From: Acinetobacter variabilis
GTDB lineage: Bacteria > Pseudomonadota > Gammaproteobacteria > Pseudomonadales > Moraxellaceae
Reading direction: 5' to 3'
DNA: 64,000 nucleotides
Assembly (NCBI RefSeq): GCF_000369625.1
Contig: NZ_KB850113.1
Span: 1,185,343-1,249,342 of the forward strand
Below the pieces are notes generated by a model, which saw only the letters and a list, made by a program, of their open reading frames with translations, did not search any database and was not told the origin of the DNA. Numbering within the stretch: the stretch's first letter is position 1; each line of letters opens with the position of its first letter. Made by a program: the position numbers and the translations under genes. Of the stretch, positions 56,372 to 64,000 are shown in pieces.

Positions 56372-57889
56372 ATGAGCAAAACAACTCAAGATAATCCAGC
56401 AGTCGAGAACTCTGCGACAGAAACTGTGTCAAAACCATCAACGCGTAGCAAGCGTAGCACTAAAAATCCTGATACAGCCAATGCCGCAGAAAAAAGTCCG
56501 GCTAAAACCACACGTACACGCAGTACATCTGCACGTACCAAAAAAACGACTTCAAGCCAACAAGATTCAACATCTATAACACAGACTTCTGTTCAACAGG
56601 AACCAAACATGAGCCAAAATACAGTTCGCCGCGTTGCTATTATCGGTGGTAACCGCATTCCATTTGCACGTTCTAACGGTGCTTACTTTACGGCATCCAA
56701 TACTGATATGTTCACAGCAGCCCTGAATGGTCTGGTTGAACGTTTTAATCTTCAAGGTCAACGCTTAGGTGAAGTGGTTGCAGGTGCTGTACTGAAACAT
56801 AGCCGCGACTTCAACATGACTCGCGAATGTGTACTGAATACTGCTCTTGCACCGGAAACCCCTGCTTATGACATCCAGCAAGCATGTGGTACTGGCCTTC
56901 AAGCGGCATTCCTAGTCGCAAACAAGATTGCTCTAGGTCAGATAGAAGTGGGAATTGCAGGTGGTGTAGATACGACTTCTGATGCACCAATCGCTTTTGG
57001 TGATGGCTTACGTAAAGCATTACTTGAGCTGAATATTGCGAAAACGGCGAAAGACCGTTTAAAAGCACTGACTAAAATCAATGTGAAAGACCTGATGGAT
57101 GCACCAAAAAATGGTGAGCCACGTACTGGCCTGTCTATGGGTGACCATCAAGCAATTACTACACTGGAATGGGGTATTTCTCGTGAAGCGCAAGATGAAT
57201 TAGCCGCTTCTTCACACCAGAAAATGGCAGCAGCCTATGAAGAAGGTTTCTTTGATGACCTGGTGACTCCATTCCTGGGTCTTGAACGTGACAACAACTT
57301 GCGTCCTGATTCTTCAGTTGAAAAACTGGCGAAACTAAAACCTGCTTTTGGTAAAGGTGATGCACGTACCATGACTGCGGGTAACTCTACTCCACTGACC
57401 GATGGTGCTTCTTGTGTGCTACTGGCTTCTGAAGAATGGGCTAAAGCAAATGGTCATGAAGTACTGGCTTACCTGACTTTCCAGGAAACTGCTGCCGTTG
57501 ATTTTGTAGAGAAGAAAGAAGGCCTGTTGATGGCACCTGCTTATGCAGTCCCTCGTATGCTGGAACGTGCTGGTCTGAAACTGCAAGATTTTGACTACTA
57601 TGAAATTCACGAAGCATTTGCATCGCAAGTACTTTCAACATTGAAAGCTTGGGAAGATCCAAAATTCTGTAAAGAGCGTTTAGGTCTGGATGCTCCACTA
57701 GGTTCAATTGACCGTGCCAAACTGAACGTAAAAGGTTCTTCTCTTGCTGCAGGTCACCCATTTGCAGCGACTGGCGGTCGTATTATCGCGACTGCGGCAA
57801 AACTGATTAACCAGAAAGGTTCAGGTCGTGTGCTTGTTTCGATCTGTGCAGCTGGTGGTCAAGGCGTAACAGCAATTATTGAAAAATAA
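56372..57889 (+). CDS. Acetyl-CoA C-acetyltransferase (thiolase) with long N-terminal extension
   Basis: A thiolase of 505 residues from the first ATG. The catalytic Cys is in QQACGTGLQAA, with EIHEAFASQ, GHPFAATGGR and the second Cys in CAAGGQG; these are all intact. Residues 1-79 are a low-complexity Ser/Thr/Lys/Arg/Ala extension (KPSTRSKRST, KTTRTRSTSARTKK), absent from ordinary thiolases. An internal ATG at 56609 with AGGA upstream would give the standard 426-residue enzyme. Both starts may be used. It is divergent from the FabG gene. Confidence 0.9.
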   Translation: MSKTTQDNPAVENSATETVSKPSTRSKRSTKNPDTANAAEKSPAKTTRTRSTSARTKKTTSSQQDSTSITQTSVQQEPNMSQNTVRRVAIIGGNRIPFARSNGAYFTASNTDMFTAALNGLVERFNLQGQRLGEVVAGAVLKHSRDFNMTRECVLNTALAPETPAYDIQQACGTGLQAAFLVANKIALGQIEVGIAGGVDTTSDAPIAFGDGLRKALLELNIAKTAKDRLKALTKINVKDLMDAPKNGEPRTGLSMGDHQAITTLEWGISREAQDELAASSHQKMAAAYEEGFFDDLVTPFLGLERDNNLRPDSSVEKLAKLKPAFGKGDARTMTAGNSTPLTDGASCVLLASEEWAKANGHEVLAYLTFQETAAVDFVEKKEGLLMAPAYAVPRMLERAGLKLQDFDYYEIHEAFASQVLSTLKAWEDPKFCKERLGLDAPLGSIDRAKLNVKGSSLAAGHPFAATGGRIIATAAKLINQKGSGRVLVSICAAGGQGVTAIIEK

Positions 57890-57903
57890 TCCAAGCCTCA
57901 TAT

Positions 57904-57932
57904 AAAAAACCGCTCATAAAGAGCGGTTTTTT
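57904..57932. terminator. Terminator between thiolase gene and aceI
   Basis: AAAAAACCGCTC and AGAGCGGTTTTTT enclose ATAA. The genes converge and the hairpin is nearly symmetrical, so it may serve both. Confidence 0.9.
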
Positions 57933-57983
57933 ATTGCAGTAATTTTAATAGAGCACTGAAGATTACTCTAGTAAAGACTCAAG

Positions 57984-58415
57984 TTAAGCTTTTCGGTAGT
58001 CTGGTTCCAGACCCATTTTGGCCTCAAGCTGGTCATAGCACCACTGGAAAATAAAAGTATACACCAGAATACATAATGTCATCGCCAGATCCAAAAGAAA
58101 AGCCTGCGCCAGACTGATCTGTAATGCATAAGCCACCATCGGAATCGTCGCCAGCATCAAACCACCCTCAAATCCAATCGCATGAGCAATCCGCACTTTG
58201 ATGGTTCTTTTCAAACGATGTTTGGCTTCAAACTTTTCAAAATAATGATTAAACAACATATTCCAGAACATTGAAGTCACAGCCATCGCAATTCCGAGAG
58301 CGCCTGTGACCTCAAGCGGCATATGCATGAGCGTACTCAGTAAAATGGCAATCACCACCAATAAAATACCTTCATATAAGGTGGCATGAATCAGTCTTCT
58401 TTTCGAAATTAACAT
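57984..58415 (-). CDS. aceI: PACE-family efflux pump, AceI-like
   Basis: A 143-residue four-span protein made of two bacterial transmembrane pair (BTP) domains. Glu15 (LYEGILL) is the conserved proton-coupling residue, and the paired motifs (MFWNMLFNHYFEKFE, GFEGGLML, FQWCYDQLE) match AceI. PACE pumps of Acinetobacter export chlorhexidine and physiological diamines such as cadaverine and putrescine. It is divergent from a LysR regulator of AceR type. Confidence 0.92.
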   Translation of the reverse strand: MLISKRRLIHATLYEGILLVVIAILLSTLMHMPLEVTGALGIAMAVTSMFWNMLFNHYFEKFEAKHRLKRTIKVRIAHAIGFEGGLMLATIPMVAYALQISLAQAFLLDLAMTLCILVYTFIFQWCYDQLEAKMGLEPDYRKA

Positions 58416-58477
58416 TTCAGTTCATCAAGTCAGGAGATAAAAGAATTTTATTTCTTTAAATTTGATTATTCGAGTTA

Positions 58478-58509
58478 GAATCTATCAATAAAAATGAAAG
58501 ATAGAATTC
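58478..58509. promoter_or_regulatory. Imperfect inverted repeat before aceR
   Basis: GAATCTATC and GATAGAATTC form an imperfect repeat 13 bp apart, ending at the start codon of the LysR gene. It could be an autoregulatory site; evidence is symmetry only. Confidence 0.3.
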
Positions 58510-59400
58510 ATGAATACTAATCAAGAACAGCTGCTGATGTTTAAACTGGTCATGGAAACCGGCTCCTTCTCTGCTGCTGCACGTAAACTTGGTAAAGTTC
58601 CTTCTGCAGTGAGCATGTCCATTGCCAATCTGGAAATTGATCTTAATCTGGTGCTATTTGAACGCATTGGCCGTGAACCGAAACCCACCGCGCAGGCGAA
58701 AGTGCTATATGAAAAAACTGAACAGCTTTTGGTTGAAATCAATCAATGGAAGCAACATGCGCTTGCGCTCAGTTCAGGCCTGGAATCTGAATTAAATATT
58801 GTGGTGGTGTCTGAATTACTCCATACCCGCTGGACCGATTATATCGTTTTGCTGGAACGGGAATTTCCAGCGCTGCAAGTTAATGTATTTAGCGCACCCC
58901 AAGAGGATGCTCATCGCATGCTGTTTGAAGGTTCAGCGCAGTTAGCGCTGATGTTTGAACGAGAACAGTTGGAAACCCGTGAACAGTTTATAGAATTAAA
59001 GCGTGAGGTACTGGTCGCCGTTGCGGCCAAACAGCATCCATTAAGTCAATTTCAACAGGTCAGTTATGAGCAGATTTTACAAAGTCGACAGATTGTTGTT
59101 GCCAGTCGTGATCGTAGCATTAAGCCAGAACTGCTCTTTTCCCGAAATTACTGGCGCACTGACAATCATCAATCTGCCTGTAACATGATCCTGCAAGGTT
59201 TAGGCTGGGGGGTACTTCCTCTGGAAATGATCAATGAACAGCCACACTTGCAGGAGCAACTACAGATCTTGCAGCTGCTCGATTTCACCCCAAAATTTGA
59301 ATATTTTGTCGATCTGGTCTGGAGTCGGGAAACTCGACTGGGTACAGCTGCTCATTTTTTGATTAATCACTTGCGTCAGCAGCGAAAAACCGACCATTAA
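58510..59400 (+). CDS. aceR: LysR-type regulator, AceR-like
   Basis: A 296-residue LysR protein with the N-terminal helix-turn-helix (FKLVMETGSFSAAARKLGKVPSAVSMSI) and a periplasmic-protein-like effector domain (about 90-290). Placement divergent to aceI matches AceR, which activates aceI in response to diamines or chlorhexidine. Identity as AceR is inferred from synteny and family. Confidence 0.85.
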   Translation: MNTNQEQLLMFKLVMETGSFSAAARKLGKVPSAVSMSIANLEIDLNLVLFERIGREPKPTAQAKVLYEKTEQLLVEINQWKQHALALSSGLESELNIVVVSELLHTRWTDYIVLLEREFPALQVNVFSAPQEDAHRMLFEGSAQLALMFEREQLETREQFIELKREVLVAVAAKQHPLSQFQQVSYEQILQSRQIVVASRDRSIKPELLFSRNYWRTDNHQSACNMILQGLGWGVLPLEMINEQPHLQEQLQILQLLDFTPKFEYFVDLVWSRETRLGTAAHFLINHLRQQRKTDH

Positions 59401-59489
59401 TCACAGAAATTCAACGACAGTCTACTTGGTAAGAGGATGATTTATGATATATAAGAATGCATAAGTAATAACCATAGAACTAGATCGTA

Positions 59490-60461
59490 ATGACATTAAC
59501 TGCATTAAACCAATTAAAAAACTTGACGACTATTGTGGCAGATAGCAGTGATTTAAGCGCAATTGAGAAATTTCGCCCTCTGGATGCAACCACAAATCCA
59601 TCTCTGATTACTGCTGCAGCGAAACAGCCTGAAAATCAGGCATTGATTGAAGCTGCTTTTCAACAAGCCCAGCAAGAAGGCTATGTTAATAATGCTCTGA
59701 TAGAACGCACCATTGATATTTTGACCGTCAAATTCGGTGTTGAAATTTTAAAACTGATTGAAGGTCGTGTTTCGACTGAGGTGGATGCCTCCCTGTCTTT
59801 TGATACTGAAGCGACCATCGCCAAGGCTAAAGAATTACTCGCGCTGTATGATCAATATGGGATTAATTCTGACCGCATCCTGATTAAGATCGCATCGACT
59901 TGGGAAGGCATTCAGGCAGCAAAAGCATTGGAAGAAGAAGGTCTCCATACCAACCTGACCTTATTGTTTGGCCAGCATCAGGCCCATGCCTGCGCTGATG
60001 CCAAAGTGACTTTAATCTCACCTTTTGTCGGCCGCATTCTAGACTGGTACAAAAAAGCGGAAGGTGTTGAGTCGTATCCGATCGAAAAAGATCCGGGCGT
60101 ACTCTCAGTGAAGCGCATTTATGAGTTCTATAAAACGCATGGGATTAAAACTGAAATCATGGGTGCAAGCTTCCGTAGTATTGAGCAGGTTCTGGGCCTC
60201 AGCGGTTGTGATCTGCTCACTGTCGCACCAAACTTGCTGGAACAACTGGAAAATGATCAGCGTGAAGTACAGGCTCAACTTTCAGCCAAAGATATTCAAT
60301 CTCAAGGTGAACTGAGTCCAATCAGTCATGCCGATTTTGATGCACAACTGAAACAGGACCAGATGGCCAGTGAACTACTGCAAGGTGGTATCGATGGCTT
60401 TATCAAAGCCCGTGAGCAACTGGCGGCTTTATTAAAGGAAAGTTTTTTGAGCACCACCTAA
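59490..60461 (+). CDS. tal: Transaldolase
   Basis: A 323-residue class I transaldolase of the pentose phosphate pathway. The Schiff-base Lys is in ILIKIASTWEG near residue 134; the start region VADSSDLSAIEKFRPLDATTNPSL and the late MGASFRSIEQV are family signatures. Length matches the TalB type. A terminator that overlaps a promoter follows. Confidence 0.96.
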   Translation: MTLTALNQLKNLTTIVADSSDLSAIEKFRPLDATTNPSLITAAAKQPENQALIEAAFQQAQQEGYVNNALIERTIDILTVKFGVEILKLIEGRVSTEVDASLSFDTEATIAKAKELLALYDQYGINSDRILIKIASTWEGIQAAKALEEEGLHTNLTLLFGQHQAHACADAKVTLISPFVGRILDWYKKAEGVESYPIEKDPGVLSVKRIYEFYKTHGIKTEIMGASFRSIEQVLGLSGCDLLTVAPNLLEQLENDQREVQAQLSAKDIQSQGELSPISHADFDAQLKQDQMASELLQGGIDGFIKAREQLAALLKESFLSTT

Positions 60462-60491
60462 TTTCACAGCGAATTTATAGAATTTCTGCAG

Positions 60492-60525
60492 GCCGATGTT
60501 GCTATAATGCCGCATCGGCTTTTTT
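60492..60525 (+). terminator. Terminator after tal
   Basis: GCCGATG and CATCGGC enclose a 14-nt loop, followed by TTTTTTC. The loop contains a perfect extended -10 element. Confidence 0.75.
60500..60508 (+). promoter_or_regulatory. Extended -10 promoter inside the tal terminator loop
   Basis: TGCTATAAT matches the extended -10 consensus exactly, 35 bp before the GTG start of the LysE-type gene. Transcription would begin at the descending arm of the terminator. Confidence 0.55.
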
Positions 60526-60543
60526 CATTTTTGCGAGTTCTTC

Positions 60544-61201
60544 GTGTTTGGTATCACAGATCTAACGACCTTTATCATTGGGACAACGTTAATTGTGTTA
60601 CTGCCAGGGCCGAATTCCCTCTATGTCATGTCGATTGCCTCCCGCTTTGGTGTCAAGACCGGTTATATGGGCGCCTTAGGGGTTTATACCGGTGACCTGA
60701 TTCTGATTCTATGTACGGCGTTAGGCGCAGCCTCTCTACTTCATGCATTTCCCGTGCTATTTATTGCCCTGAAAATTATTGGTGCTGTCTATCTCAGTTA
60801 TCTTGGGATCAAACTGATTATTGCCGCCTATCAGACTTTTTTTCCGAAACAGTCGTCACAACGTGTTCAGATTAAAAAGGCTACTTCTGAAACTGTCGAG
60901 TCGATTCAGCCCTTTCGCACAGCATTGACGATCAGTGTTATAAATCCTAGCAATTCTATTTTACTTGTCTTTTTTTGTGCAGTTTGTCGATCCTGTTTAC
61001 CCTTATCCGGCACTGACTTTTGCACTCTTGGCTTTAATCCTGCAACTGATCAGCATGACCTACCTTTCAATCCTGATCTTTTCCGGGGTCAAACTCGCGA
61101 GCTATTTCAACCAGAATTATAAATTGACCGCTGGCGGAGTTGCTTCAGTAGGAATTCTATTCTGCGGGTTCGGAATCAAACTGGCGACTTCAACCTTCTA
61201 A
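60544..61201 (+). pseudogene. LysE/RhtB-family amino-acid exporter, frameshifted
   Basis: Two frames together encode one LysE-family exporter of about 219 residues, LeuE-like. The first (GTG 60544) gives TDLTTFIIGTTLIVLLPGPNSLYV up to the conserved ISVINP; the second resumes with FFVQFVDPVYPYPALTFALLA and ends at 61201. At 60948-60950 the codons for the family NPKA motif read CCTAGCA instead of the expected CCTAAAGCA, so two A residues are missing. The first frame alone runs on to 61122 with an unrelated tail. Probably inactive unless it is a sequence error. Confidence 0.87.
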
Positions 61202-61299
61202 AAATTAGTAGCTTTCTGGCAAGAGCAGCTCTTTCTAAAATTGTTAAAAACATTGTGTTTATATATGAAAAGCGTATGATTTAAACGCATTTAAAAATA

Positions 61300-62487
61300 G
61301 TGTCATGGATGATGCATAAACTTTTACAAGATCTCTCCTTTCCTGCCATCATGGCGGGTTTTATTACCTGCATGATTGGGATCAGCGTATCCGCCGTACT
61401 GGTCATTGAAGCAGCGCAAAGCCTGGGTGCAAATGCAGCGCAAATCAGTTCCTGGTTATGGGCACTCGGTATAGGTATTGGAGTTTCCGGCTTGCTGCTT
61501 TCCTGGAAATATCGTTATCCGATTTCCACCGCCTGGTCGACAGCCGGTCTGGCATTAATTATTGCCTCCGCAGGCCATTACAGTCTGGCCGAAGCGATTG
61601 GCGCTTTTCTGATTTGTGGCATCCTGATTGCCTGTCTGGGATTTTTCGGAATATTTGACCGGATTTTTCAGTTTATTCCGCAAAGTCTGACCAGCGCCAT
61701 GCTGGCTGGTGTCTTGCTGAAATTTGGTATTTCGGTATTTGGCAGCCTGCAACAATCTTGGGGCTTTGTGCTTACAGTACTGGCCATCTATCTCATTTCC
61801 AAAAAGCTCAGTACCCGTTATAGCATTGTCATTACCGTCTTAATGGCAATTACGCTCTGTCCGTTCTTTATCGATTTTACGCTTCCACATTTGAACTGGA
61901 GCATCGCCCAGCCTGTATGGACCACACCAGAATTTAGCCTGCAAGCTATTTTAGGACTGGCTCTTCCGCTGATGGTGATTAATCTGGCATCGCAATATTT
62001 ACCAGGCCTGGCTGTAATTAAAAGTTATGACTATCCACCCAAGGTAAATTCGATTTTAGGCTGGACGGGCCTCACTCAGGCACTACTCGCTCCCTTTGGC
62101 TGTTTCAGTGTTAATCTTGCTGCAATTAGTGCAGCAGTCAGTCTGGATGCACAGGCACATCCTGATCCAGCTAAGCGTTATATCGCAGGTATGAGCTGTG
62201 GTCTGTTTTATATTCTGATGGGTTTCTTCGCTGCGACCCTGACCAGCTTATTGATGGCTTTTCCGGGTATTCTCATTACGGTTCTGGCCGGCATTGCCCT
62301 GTTTGGCACCATTAGCCACAACATTGCAGTGGCTTTTCAGGACACTCATGACCGGGAAGCCGCACTGATGACCTTTCTGTTCAGTGCATCCAATATCCAG
62401 TTTTTCGGCATTGGTTCTGCTTTCTGGGGCCTACTGCTTGGCTTGATGGTTTATTTACTATTTAAGCTTAAACCTCAGCTGGCTTAA
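61300..62487 (+). CDS. BenE-family transporter (benzoate/H+ symporter-like)
   Basis: A 395-residue protein with about twelve membrane spans. Sequence features such as AGFITCMIGISVSAVLVIEAA at the start, AGVLLKFGISVFGSL, and APFGCFSVNLAAISAAV are typical of BenE, a proton-coupled benzoate importer. No ben catabolic genes are in the window, so the ligand is uncertain. Start is GTG at 61300 or ATG at 61309; neither has a strong ribosome binding site. Confidence 0.88.
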   Translation: MSWMMHKLLQDLSFPAIMAGFITCMIGISVSAVLVIEAAQSLGANAAQISSWLWALGIGIGVSGLLLSWKYRYPISTAWSTAGLALIIASAGHYSLAEAIGAFLICGILIACLGFFGIFDRIFQFIPQSLTSAMLAGVLLKFGISVFGSLQQSWGFVLTVLAIYLISKKLSTRYSIVITVLMAITLCPFFIDFTLPHLNWSIAQPVWTTPEFSLQAILGLALPLMVINLASQYLPGLAVIKSYDYPPKVNSILGWTGLTQALLAPFGCFSVNLAAISAAVSLDAQAHPDPAKRYIAGMSCGLFYILMGFFAATLTSLLMAFPGILITVLAGIALFGTISHNIAVAFQDTHDREAALMTFLFSASNIQFFGIGSAFWGLLLGLMVYLLFKLKPQLA

Positions 62488-62523
62488 ATTCATGAAAATA
62501 GAGATAACTTATAGCTATCGGTT

Positions 62524-62868
62524 TTAATGCCCCGCTGCTTGAGAAAACAGATTAATGACCACCACACCGGAAATAATCAGGGCAATACCAATAAAAGCAG
62601 GAAGATCCAACGCCTGCTTAAATACAATATAACCGACAATGGCCGTGAGAATGATCCCGACTCCGGCCCAGATCGCATAAGCAATGCCTAAAGGAATCAC
62701 CTTGATCACCTGAGACAGCAAATAAAAGGCGATACAAAATAAAACGACCACCGCTAAAGAAGGCCACAAACGGGTAAAGCCTTCAGATTTCACCAGAAAT
62801 GTAGAGCCAGTGACTTCGGCAATTATAGCCAAACCCAACAAAAGATATGCCCAAGTTGCAGGGTTCAT
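62524..62868 (-). CDS. Small multidrug resistance (SMR) efflux protein, EmrE-like
   Basis: A 114-residue four-span SMR protein. The conserved proton/drug-binding Glu is in LAIIAEVTGST near residue 18, with the IPLGIAYAIWAGVGI motif and GIALIISGVVVINLFS. It resembles the EmrE/QacE branch that exports quaternary ammonium dyes and disinfectants, and is related to but distinct from A. baumannii AbeS. GGAGG lies 8 nt before the ATG. An IS sits 41 bp upstream. Confidence 0.9.
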   Translation of the reverse strand: MNPATWAYLLLGLAIIAEVTGSTFLVKSEGFTRLWPSLAVVVLFCIAFYLLSQVIKVIPLGIAYAIWAGVGIILTAIVGYIVFKQALDLPAFIGIALIISGVVVINLFSQAAGH

Positions 62869-62909
62869 TTATTCATCCTCCAAATCTGTCTTTCCTAAAC
62901 CAAAGCTTA

Positions 62910-63766
62910 GGGTTTGTTGACATTTACTGTTCATAATTAAACCTATAAAGGTAGCCATAAAAATATACAGGCTAAGGCAACAGCACTTTGATAATTTCTT
63001 TTGAGCTTGTCATATCGGGTAGCTATTCCTCTAAATTGCTTTAATCTACAAAACATATTTTCAACTAAATGCCTGATTTTATATAAATACCAGTCCATAT
63101 GATCATTGTTCGATTGGCTATTTATTTTTTTTGGTATATTCGCTTTTGTCCCTGTTTTTCTGATCTGTTCACGCAGTGGTTCTGAATCATAGTCTTTATC
63201 TGCGCAGACCACTTTTGTCTCTTTTAAGTCTAATGTTGATATTAAATCAGGTGCAACTTTGACGTCATGTGTGGTTCCATCGGTAATCATGAAATCAACA
63301 GGATTGCCATTTGCATCAACAATCAAATGTATTTTTGAGGAGTTTCCTCCTACACTTTTAGAAATGGATTGATTCGCTATACCGGCAGAATGTTGATGAG
63401 CACGTACGTGAGAGCCATCAATAAAAATCCACTCCATATCGGGGCATGATGCTAATAATTTGAATAATCTAAGCAACTTACCACTGCTTGACCAACGATT
63501 AAAACGTTTGAAAATAGAGTTTGATTGACCGAAATAGGAAGGAATATCTCGCCCCGGACAGCCTGTTCTAATTCTATAGAGAATAGCTTCAATAAAATTA
63601 CGTAAATTTGAGTTGTGATGAATGGATAAATTACGCAAAATAGTTTTCAACTTTTGCCAGTGTTGATCTGTCAGCATGGTACGAGGCATAGCGAATAGTA
63701 AAATTGGGTTTGGCGATTTGATTTTACTACTTTGCTATTTTTTAAGCTAAAAGTGTCAACACACCC
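62910..63766 (-). mobile_element. IS5-family, IS427-group insertion sequence
   Basis: An 857-bp element bounded by related ends, GGGTTTGTTGACATTT at the left and its counterpart AAAAGTGTCAACACACCC at the right, flanked by TA on both sides (62908-62909 and 63767-63768). TA duplication and size fit the IS427 group. The single transposase gene is intact. It lies between the SMR gene and the end of an alpha/beta hydrolase gene. Confidence 0.88.
62943..63689 (-). CDS. IS5-family transposase (IS427 group)
   Basis: A 248-residue DDE transposase in one frame. The N-terminal DUF4096-like part (MLTDQHWQKLKTIL, IRTGCPGRDIPSYFG) is followed by the catalytic Asp in FIDGSH, Asp in CADKDYDSE and Glu in LVENMFCRLK. 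Members of this group often need a frameshift; this copy does not. Confidence 0.93.
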   Translation of the reverse strand: MPRTMLTDQHWQKLKTILRNLSIHHNSNLRNFIEAILYRIRTGCPGRDIPSYFGQSNSIFKRFNRWSSSGKLLRLFKLLASCPDMEWIFIDGSHVRAHQHSAGIANQSISKSVGGNSSKIHLIVDANGNPVDFMITDGTTHDVKVAPDLISTLDLKETKVVCADKDYDSEPLREQIRKTGTKANIPKKINSQSNNDHMDWYLYKIRHLVENMFCRLKQFRGIATRYDKLKRNYQSAVALACIFLWLPL

Positions 63767-63799
63767 TAGTTATAGTCTTAAGAAATAAATTATTTATAA

Positions 63800-64000
63800 C
63801 TATATATTGAGGGGCGAAAGCTGATGTAAAAAATCCAGCGTCTTGATAAAAGTCTGCTGACTTTCTTTCTTACCCATAAAGAACTGATATTCATGAATCA
63901 GCCAGGCTTTAGATTCGGGATAAAAAACTTCTGTTACTGGAACCTGCTGCGCTTTTAGAGCTTTGATAAAAGGCAAGGATTGGGTATCAGTCAGAAAGTC
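63800..64000 (-). CDS. Alpha/beta hydrolase, 3' end only
   Basis: The last 66 codons of a gene that starts beyond the right window edge. The segment VTEVFYPESKAWLIHEYQFF resembles the C-terminal end of alpha/beta hydrolase fold-3 esterases, with the His as the likely catalytic residue, followed by a terminal helix. The stop lies 34 bp from the IS end, so the IS inserted just downstream of the gene. Confidence 0.65.
   Translation of the reverse strand, partial: DFLTDTQSLPFIKALKAQQVPVTEVFYPESKAWLIHEYQFFMGKKESQQTFIKTLDFLHQLSPLNI

Noticed and set aside
1..64000. CRISPR arrays, tRNA or rRNA genes
   Set aside because: No regularly spaced direct repeats, tRNA-like cloverleaf sequences or conserved rRNA segments were noticed on reading both strands.

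Overview
The window is a low-GC chromosomal segment whose gene content and protein style point to Acinetobacter (Moraxellaceae), probably not A. baumannii itself. The pointers are the cyoABCDE oxidase, a BlsA-type BLUF photoreceptor, an AceI/AceR efflux pair, divergent ppsA/ppsR, an rpsF-rpsR-rplI-dnaB-alr block and IS5-family elements with ends typical of Acinetobacter. Most of it is ordinary core genome. No rRNA, tRNA or CRISPR array was seen.

Layout. 1-2.9 kb: 5' part of an exported protein (minus), a divergent LplT-like transporter and coq7. 2.9-4.2 kb: an IS903-group IS5-family element and a 25-codon membrane peptide. 4.2-7.3 kb: minus-strand folK-like, folB, ABC1 kinase and MoeB/ThiF-like genes. 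7.3-16.3 kb: an accessory block between the MoeB-like gene and prmC. It holds a flavin-binding stress protein with an in-frame stop, an acyl-CoA catabolic cluster (synthetase, frameshifted dehydrogenase, SDR) with a divergent AraC regulator, and a sulfonate-type ABC binding protein and permease with no ATPase. 16.3-18.2 kb: prmC-prfA. 18.5-25.3 kb: two tandem glycine-zipper exported proteins, a luciferase-like oxidoreductase, a flavin-monooxygenase-like fragment and ppsR/ppsA. 25.3-36.2 kb: an RDD protein, cyoABCDE, rpsF-rpsR-rplI, dnaB and alr.

36.2-41.8 kb: the BLUF sensor, then the four-gene Anbu cluster (permuted ATP-grasp, alpha-E, transglutaminase, Anbu proteasome-like peptidase) with a divergent WYL regulator. 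This cluster is the most system-like block in the window; its overall chemistry is still poorly known. 42-54 kb: an FMN glutamate-synthase-like protein, an alpha/beta hydrolase, a DUF218 protein, murB, a small tyrosine phosphatase, an iron alcohol dehydrogenase, a thioesterase, dnaX, an NlpE-like lipoprotein and a serine beta-lactamase-like esterase. 53.7-57.9 kb: a MaoC hydratase, a high-molecular-weight FabG and a thiolase, which together could run a reversible C4-acyl or beta-oxidation-type cycle. 58-64 kb: aceI/aceR, transaldolase, a frameshifted LysE-type exporter, a BenE transporter, an SMR efflux gene with an IS427-group element just upstream, and the 3' end of an alpha/beta hydrolase.

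Cross-cutting observations. Three genes are broken by single small lesions: one stop codon and two shifts best explained as 2-nt losses. Two intergenic copies of a double-hairpin element, whose stems covary, both sit 3 nt after a stop codon. Several intergenic regions carry inverted or direct repeats that may be regulatory.
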